From assembly GCF_030867145.1 (NCBI RefSeq), contig NC_134414.1, positions 62,221,397 through 62,285,396 on the forward strand: a stretch of DNA of 64,000 nt, read 5' to 3'. Origin of the DNA: Opisthocomus hoazin. Its lineage: Eukaryota > Chordata > Aves > Opisthocomiformes > Opisthocomidae. The notes under the pieces were generated by a model. That model was not told the origin of the DNA and did not search any database. It saw nothing but the letters and a program-made list of their open reading frames with translations. This document shows, piece by piece, positions 59,401-64,000 of the stretch. Both the position numbers and the translations under genes were made by a program. Each line of letters starts with the position of its first letter. The stretch's first letter is position 1.

Positions 59401-61945
59401 GAGAAAAAATTCATTGATATAGCAGCTGCTAAAGAAGTCCTCACTGACCCAGGTAATGATTGGTTTTTTTTTGCAGTGACTTCATTTTTTTAATTACTTT
59501 TTTACAGTAATGTAAAAATGCAGCAAGTGTAAGTCGTAACAAGCACTACATCTTCTCTTTTTCCCTTTCTCCCCTTACCCATCTTGAGAAAGCAGTGCGC
59601 TAATACTTGCATCCAGTCTGTTGCATGAAGTCAGCTGTAAACCTGGAGTTATTTATTGTGTTCAGTGATTTTTGTTCGAAGTCAGATAGAAACTGTTATT
59701 TCAAAGGTGTCTTTTTAGGGTACCATCTTGCAGAGATTTCCAGGACTCTGGAGATGGTTACTTTAAGGATGTGGGTGTCTCCTCCTGCCTAAAGTTCTAT
59801 CGCAAACAACATTTAGATTATAACAGCACCTGAAGTACTCCAGAGAAGCCCTCAAAATTGGCCTTGTTTTGTGTATGAAAGGCTAGATGCCTTGTGCAGA
59901 TGCTCTGCAAACAGCATTTCCTCGAGGGCGGGGGACCGAGTTCTGGGTTGCTGTCAGCCTGAGGGAGAGGATGCCCTCACTGCTGCTCTGTGGTCAGGCT
60001 CCTGGGGCCAGCCCCGGCCCTAGGACCAAGAAACCATGTCGGGTCTGGCTGTCTGCTGGTCAGCCCTGGAGGGGGAGGGGAGAAAAAGGTGAAGAATGTG
60101 GTCACTCTCCTGGGAGAAGACCCTGGGGTGTGGTGACGAGGGGATCTGATGGCTGTCTCGCCAAGAGATGAACAGAAAGACCTGGACCGTTTAGTCCCAA
60201 GAATGCAGTAAAAAACAGGGTGGTGTGGTCATCTCACCTCCTTTAAAAAAAAACCCCAAGCAACCAAACCCAAACAACCACTCCCTCCACCCCCAAAAAA
60301 ACCCCAAACAAAAACAGTCCGTCAGCCAGAGCCATGTGTTAAGTTCCTGTCTCTAAACTGTTCCTGTATGGTCACTGGAAAGAGAGAGGCACTTAACAGA
60401 TGTAGATATTGGAGTCTCACATTTTTATCTTCAGCTGTTCAGGACCATCTAAGTGATAATGCAGCAGATGGTCTCAGACTTCCTTCGGGGAAGGGGGATC
60501 TGAGAGTGCTGAACTGCATTATAAGCACTTCTGGTCAGAAAACCTTCTTCTGTGTTAATGTGATCTTGTTTGTAATTATGAACACAAATTAGGAGACTTA
60601 AATACTGGAAGCGTTTGAGATGCTGTTTGCCGTCTTAGCATCTCCAGGACACGTTCATCTGCTTTCTCCTTGACACTGTTTCTTAGGTCACATTTAACCA
60701 TTTCTGTCAAACCAAGTGGGCAACAAAAGTAACACTGGTTGTATTTGGCTTTTGTAATGCCATCTCTGTCTCCTCTTACTGCAATGATGTTCCCTCCTTT
60801 CATCCAGATATTTTTCCCAGGTCATTTTCTGGGTGTGGTGACCACGTTAGTTATGTAAAGAAAAACTATAAAGCCTGTGGACCTCTGAATCTGAGCTTTG
60901 ATTTGCAAGCTTCTTAGCACAGGGCTCCGGTGTACTTTGAGGCCATCTTCCACATTCCTCCCCGAGCCAGTCTCGGGATTCCCCCCAGCTCGCTGCCTTG
61001 CTTCCCTTCCCTGCCTTGATAAAATGGGTGTCCCGAAAAAGTGCCGGGCGGTCAGAAATCCTGTGGCGCTTTGCAGGCTGCCTGACAGTTACGTGGGGGT
61101 GTGAGTACCACGGTGGTGGTGCGGCCTGCGGCTTGTCTGCGGGTCTCGGGGAAGGCTTCCAGCTTTGTCCCCGCTGGACTGAGCTACCTGAAGAACTGGC
61201 TTTCTGCCTCCAGACTGCTGTCCCCTGGACAGCCTCCGCCTCAGTGGCGGGTGGAGATGGTTGAAAACGTTTGGGGCTCTCCATGCTGACTTTGTGCAGT
61301 TGGTGAATGATCCATATTGGAGTTTATCGATTGCAAAGAATTGGCGGGATGCAGCACAGTCTGTCCTCGGACCATCCCGAGTGAGTGCAGCTGTGGGAGA
61401 ACAGGTCTAATAAACTCACCAGGGACAACATGTCCCAGTTATTTGTGGGATGCTGTTGGTCCAAGTGCAGCTGTCCCATCCCTGGTGAAATTCATACCTG
61501 TCCTATTGGAAAGCCAGGTTCTGCCTTGCCTTGTTTTAAAACTAAGCGACTTGCTTGAAGTTTTTCGTACAGTGTTTTTGCATAGTTCGTCCATTTGCTG
61601 CCCGTCTCCTGGACAGCTTTGAAAAACTCAAGAGTAATTATTTTCTACAGTTGCTGCCAATACAAGGGATAATGGCAGCTCTGGGGCCTTGGGGGGGGGT
61701 CTGCACTGGTGGTTGGTCTTCAGAGATGCTTGGTGTTCCTGCCCTAACGACTGTGCCGTGATTCCACCTTGGTTTTGTCTCCTTCAGAGATGAGGCGGAA
61801 GTTCGATGCGGGAGAGGACCCACTGGACGCAGAGAGTCAGCAGGGCGGGGGCAACCCTTTCCACAGGAACTGGAACACGTGGCAAGGATTCAACCCCTTT
61901 GGTTCTGGAGGAGGACCGTTTACATTCAAATTTCACTTCAGTTAG
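29414..61945 (+). CDS. DNAJC3: DNAJC3 / P58IPK, ER-lumenal BiP co-chaperone, complete, 12 coding exons
   Basis: Coding exons: 29414-29495, 35510-35620, 37842-37966, 39047-39121, 48452-48604, 49891-50072, 51497-51616, 53039-53144, 53242-53362, 58346-58478, 59304-59452 and 61788-61945. They sum to 1515 nt, 504 codons plus TAG, equal to the human length. The product has a cleavable signal peptide (SALPFLLVLFDLQYQG, about residues 12-28), then nine TPR-type repeats (about 37-390). A J domain follows from D394 (DYYKILGVKR) with the HPD motif at 422-424, then a Gly/Phe-rich tail ending FKFHFS; there is no KDEL. Family knowledge: the TPRs bind unfolded protein, the J domain stimulates BiP ATPase, and a cytosolic pool was described as an inhibitor of PERK and PKR. 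The gene is UPR-induced, matching the ERSE upstream. The ATG has a purine at -3 and G at +4, and no upstream ATG was seen in the nearby leader. Confidence 0.97.
29496..35509 (+). other. DNAJC3 intron 1
   Basis: The first ~350 bases remain in the CpG island; the rest is AT-rich. No other exon, RNA gene or identifiable repeat was seen. A C-homopolymer of about ten bases lies near 30886. Confidence 0.6.
35510..35620 (+). CDS. DNAJC3: DNAJC3 exon 2: first TPR
   Basis: 111 nt. Encodes AECGINAEVEKQLEMGKKLL and then AAGQLADALSHFHAAI, the first TPR helix pair. The acceptor is TTCTTTAAG and the donor ATAG/GTATGT. Confidence 0.96.
35621..39046 (+). other. DNAJC3 introns 2 and 3 (around exon 3)
   Basis: Ordinary T-rich intronic DNA on either side of exon 3. 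No repeat or further gene recognised. Confidence 0.5.
37842..37966 (+). CDS. DNAJC3: DNAJC3 exon 3: TPR
   Basis: 125 nt. Encodes EGDSDNYIAYYRRATVYLAM and then GKSKAAIRDLSKVVELKQDF. The acceptor is CACTTGCAG and the donor TCA/GTAAGT. It ends in phase 0 at residue 106. Confidence 0.96.
39047..39121 (+). CDS. DNAJC3: DNAJC3 exon 4: TPR
   Basis: 75 nt, 25 codons, phase 0 at both ends. Reads ARLQRGQLLLKQGKFDEAED. The acceptor is TTTCATTGCAG and the donor GTG/GTAAGT. The following intron (9.3 kb) is the longest in the gene. Confidence 0.96.
41704..41767 (+). repeat. A/C-rich low-complexity tract
   Basis: About 64 bases composed almost only of A and C (AAAAAACCACAC-type words). Present in the sense strand of the DNAJC3 pre-mRNA. 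Confidence 0.75.
44249..44297 (+). repeat. Short tandem repeat, two units
   Basis: AGGTATTTAAATATTT occurs twice about 32 bases apart, separated by AAATAAAAGGTAATAAA, so each unit is about 32 bp and the second is partial. Confidence 0.7.
48452..48604 (+). CDS. DNAJC3: DNAJC3 exon 5: TPR
   Basis: 153 nt, 51 codons. An acidic linker (SPSNNEEKEAQTQL) is followed by SDELQRLHSQALSAYQQEDY and EAAISLLDEILA. The acceptor is TGTTTGCAG and the donor GCA/GTAAGT. Confidence 0.96.
49891..50072 (+). CDS. DNAJC3: DNAJC3 exon 6: TPRs
   Basis: 182 nt. Encodes VCVWDAELRELRAECYIKEG, EPSKAISDLKAAAKLKNDNT and EAFYKISRIYYQLGDHELSL. The acceptor is TTTCTCAAG and the donor AG/GTAATT, phase 2. Confidence 0.96.
51497..51616 (+). 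CDS. DNAJC3: DNAJC3 exon 7: TPR
   Basis: 120 nt. Encodes EVRECLKLDQDHKQCFSLYK, then KVKKLNKQIESAEELIREG. The acceptor is CTGTGAACAG and the donor AG/GTAAGT. It is phase 2 on both sides, so skipping would keep the frame. Confidence 0.96.
51885..52078 (+). repeat. Degenerate CR1 LINE fragment with internal deletion
   Basis: GAGGCCACACCTGGAGTGCT and then GCCACTAAGATGATGGAGCA match the CR1 reverse-transcriptase tail in sense. The sequence then jumps to the CR1 3' end (GTCCCTGCCAACCTCAGCTG, TTCTGTGG), skipping several hundred bases of the element. It lies in DNAJC3 intron 7 and is the only CR1 copy seen on the plus strand. Confidence 0.75.
53039..53144 (+). CDS. DNAJC3: DNAJC3 exon 8: TPR
   Basis: 106 nt. 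Encodes YEDAINKYDSVMKTEPEVPI, then YATRAKERICHCLSK. The acceptor is ATTTAAACAG and the donor AAG/GTAATT. It is separated from exon 9 by only 97 bp, the shortest intron of the gene. Confidence 0.96.
53242..53362 (+). CDS. DNAJC3: DNAJC3 exon 9: TPR
   Basis: 121 nt. Encodes NQQATEAIKVCTEVLQLEPS, then NVNALKDRAEAYLLEDLYEE. The acceptor is CTGCTCCCTAG. The donor AAG/GTGCAG is weak (C at +4, A at +5), but it is the only one that preserves the frame into exon 10. Confidence 0.94.
53363..58345 (+). other. DNAJC3 intron 9
   Basis: A 5-kb intron with no identifiable repeat or further exon. Open frames of up to 149 codons on either strand show no domain. Confidence 0.5.
58346..58478 (+). CDS. DNAJC3: DNAJC3 exon 10: last TPR and start of J domain
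   Basis: 133 nt. Encodes AIKDYETAQANSENDQQIRE, a linking helix, then SQKRDYYKILGVK, where the J domain begins at D394. The acceptor is TTTATAAAAG and the donor AG/GTGAGA. Confidence 0.96.
59304..59452 (+). CDS. DNAJC3: DNAJC3 exon 11: J-domain core with HPD
   Basis: 149 nt. Encodes NARKQEIIKAYRKLASQWHP and then DNFQSEEEKKKAEKKFIDIA. The HPD tripeptide (422-424) needed for Hsp70 ATPase stimulation is intact. The acceptor is ATCCATCCAG and the donor G/GTAATG. Confidence 0.97.
59453..61787 (+). other. DNAJC3 intron 11
   Basis: A 2.3-kb intron. It contains an A/C-rich low-complexity tract at 60244-60316 and a GC-richer part at 60900-61270. No exon was recognised. Confidence 0.5.
60244..60316 (+). 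repeat. A/C-rich low-complexity tract
   Basis: About 70 bases nearly free of G and T, similar in word content (AAACCCAAACAACC) to the tract at 41704. Confidence 0.75.
61788..61945 (+). CDS. DNAJC3: DNAJC3 exon 12: C-terminus and stop
   Basis: 158 coding nt from the acceptor CTCCTTCAG to TAG. Encodes MRRKFDAGEDPLDAESQQGG, then the Gly/Phe-rich tail GFNPFGSGGGPFTFKFHFS. Confidence 0.97.
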
Positions 61946-61998
61946 AGCCAAGACTGTTTCTGGTGGCTGCCGCTGGTTTTTTACTTAATTCGTTGAAA

Positions 61999-62004
61999 AA
62001 TAAA
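61999..62004 (+). terminator. Candidate DNAJC3 poly(A) signal, proximal
   Basis: AATAAA 54 bases after the stop codon, followed by a T/G-containing stretch. It would give a very short 3' UTR. Confidence 0.5.
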
Positions 62005-62322
62005 AAGTCTCTCCGTTCAAGACCCAAAAATCTTAATTTCTAATGTTGTCCTTAACCCAGAGGTTTACTCTGCTAGAAGAAAGCTCCTACTTTCTTTCAG
62101 CATTCAGAGTTTGCTTTGTGATGAACCTGACAAGCTGGTCCTGGTCTGGGGGGGAGGTGTCCCTGCCTGTGTATTTGCTGTGGAGATGAGGGAGATGTTT
62201 ATTCCTATGGATGGGAAAAACCAGTAAGAGGCTACTTAGGGCAACACTTAAACATGAATTTAGGACTCAAGTATATGCTTAAAGGTAAAAATGCATGTAA
62301 ATATTATTCTGAATCGGGGCCT

Positions 62323-62328
62323 AATAAA
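62323..62328 (+). terminator. Candidate DNAJC3 poly(A) signal, distal
   Basis: AATAAA about 380 bases after the stop, followed directly by a G/T-rich stretch (GGTGGGAAGGGTAGTT) of the kind bound by CstF, so a better context than the proximal one. Mammalian DNAJC3 also uses longer 3' UTRs, so further sites may exist. Confidence 0.5.
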
Positions 62329-62349
62329 GGTGGGAAGGGTAGTTACGAT

Positions 62350-64000
62350 AGTCTCTGCGTTAGCAAACCGCTAGTCCTCGCGCCCAGCAGACTGTCCCCT
62401 CTCTCAGTATTTGTAAAGGGAGCGCGGGTGGCTGCCTGCGCTGTGCCACGGGCAGGGGGAGGCCGCCTGCCCAGCGAGTCCCAGCCCCCGCTCCCGAGGA
62501 GGGTCGCCTCTGACCCGCTGTGGTGGAAAACGTTGGCTCGCTTCATTCAGTAACCTGAAACGAATTGGGATCGCTTCCTTGGCGGCAATTCTCAAATGTG
62601 AAAGTAAAGAAAAAAACCAAACCCTTGGTGTTTTTCAGAAGACTATTTCTGAATGCGATTTATGGTGTTTAGATGTAATTTCTGAGTGGTTTGCACTTTA
62701 ACAAAATGCCTACTTCAGATCTGAGCAAAAAATTTGATGTGACATTTCCCCGACTGTGCAGCAATGTGTTATTTCTCCACATAGCTCACACCCTGCAGCG
62801 GCTCCGAGCTGGAGTGCGCTGCGGGCTGTGGGCACACAAGGTTAGGGCTGGCCTTCCCCCGTAGCGCGGCTGCACTTCTGCTGGGGGCTGTGATGGTGAG
62901 TTCGTACAGCGTGGAATTGTCTGAGGCAGTGCTGGATCCTGTGTAACGCACACAACCGCCTGTGTGCAGAAGGAGGGGCTGACTTCCCAGTCGCCAGAAG
63001 TCTGGTTTGTGTTTTCTATCAGCAGGTAGCTGAAACTGGTTTAGTGTATCGCTGGCACCGTGTGAATGCCATGCGAGGTGCTACCGGGCTGCCGCTGCTG
63101 CGCGTGAGGAGTCTTCTCCTCTGGTGGCTGAATAGGTCATAGTTCCTGATGAGTTGCAGCAGCAGCCGCTGTTTTCTTAGAATGCAAGAATTACAGTTCA
63201 TCAGTGTTTTCGTGATTGGATTTTAACTGGAAAACAATAATGGGTTGATAGGAATCTTCTCTCACTTCTCCTGGTGGTGTTTGAAAGCCTGAGCAGCCTC
63301 GGTAAAACGTGTGACATTAGCAAACAAGGCCTTCAGCCCAGAAGTGGGGGTTGTGTTACTGTAACTGGAGTTGCTGTTGAAGCATAATCCTTGTCTCCTG
63401 CCTCAAGTACTGGACCAACATAATTGTGAGGCCGTCTGGCTTCGTAAAATGGTTTGTCAACAGCAATTTAAAGGTCAGTGTTTGTTCAGCAGAAATTTTA
63501 TCTTCAGGCTGAAGAATGTCTGTGGTGATGCCTAACAGGTTTGGGTACAAAACCACCCCAAGCAGCCTGTTAAACTGCAGCATCGGATACCTGCCCAGTC
63601 AAACGACTTCCTAGAAGTTTGACTTCTGCTTTCGACCTGTCTGAAAGCTTTTTGTTTGAACTCTGTGGAAGGCGCTCAGGCTGCTGTTGACCCTGCTGTG
63701 TGTTCTGGCGGGAGCTGCAGGGCTCAGACATTGGAGCTTGCTGCGTGACCCATAGTCTGTCGCTGATGCAGACCGCTCGCGCTCAGCAGGAGGTGGGCAG
63801 GGGGCTTCCCTGCGTGGCGGCCTCCGTGCCTGGGGTCTGCGTGCGTGAGCCGCTGCTCTGTAAGCAAACAAACACTGCTCTCTTGCCTTGCCCACTGCAG
63901 AGGGGCCGCTGTGAATACCGGCTGGCTGGTGTAAGCAGTGTGTCGTATTCTGCACAGCCGGGAGCGTTGTTCATCTGCGGGAAGCCACAGCCAGCGCTCT
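62350..64000. other. DNAJC3 3' flank or long 3' UTR, nothing else recognised
   Basis: Moderately GC-rich DNA without a supported gene. In tetrapods UGGT2 follows convergently, but none of its exons is visible here. Confidence 0.4.

Noticed and set aside
1..64000. CRISPR arrays, bacterial operons, tRNA or rRNA genes
   Set aside because: None found. The window has spliced vertebrate genes and interspersed repeats only, and no spaced direct-repeat array or cloverleaf was recognised by eye.

Overview
The window is vertebrate nuclear DNA, almost certainly from a bird. The evidence is several CR1 LINE fragments with avian-type 3' ends ending in ATTCTGTG-like repeats, a compact avian-style solo LTR, and two genes with clear vertebrate orthologues whose exons are joined by GT-AG introns. 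There are no prokaryotic operons, and most long open frames are GC-rich shadows or CR1 remnants.

Layout: (1) 1-17,333, minus strand: the 5' half of DZIP1, a ciliary/Hedgehog zinc-finger coiled-coil protein. It has nine exons, about 425 codons, and runs off the left edge; its introns carry minus-strand CR1 copies. The start codon is the last three bases of exon 1 and is split from the rest of the coding sequence by a 74-bp intron. (2) 17,333-29,000: intergenic DNA between the two divergent genes. It holds the DZIP1 CpG-island promoter with a duplicated ~60-bp segment fused to a CR1 fragment, an unassigned CpG island at about 19.9-21.0 kb, an unidentified minus-strand open frame at 22.9-23.5 kb, and a 590-bp solo LTR bounded by a 5-bp target-site duplication. 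(3) 29,000-61,945, plus strand: the complete DNAJC3 (P58IPK) gene, 12 coding exons and 504 codons, driven by a CpG-island promoter with a perfect ER stress response element. (4) 61,946-64,000: DNAJC3 3' UTR and flank with two candidate poly(A) signals.

DZIP1 and DNAJC3 lie head-to-head about 12 kb apart, as in other tetrapods. They are not functionally coupled: DZIP1 acts at the basal body and cilium, DNAJC3 in the ER lumen as a BiP co-chaperone and UPR component. Reading frames were checked by exon length: every coding exon keeps phase across its junctions. No novel multi-gene system is visible. The observations most worth following are the DNAJC3 ERSE and 5' UTR G-runs, the DZIP1 promoter duplication, the orphan CpG island, the unidentified 205-codon frame and the solo LTR.
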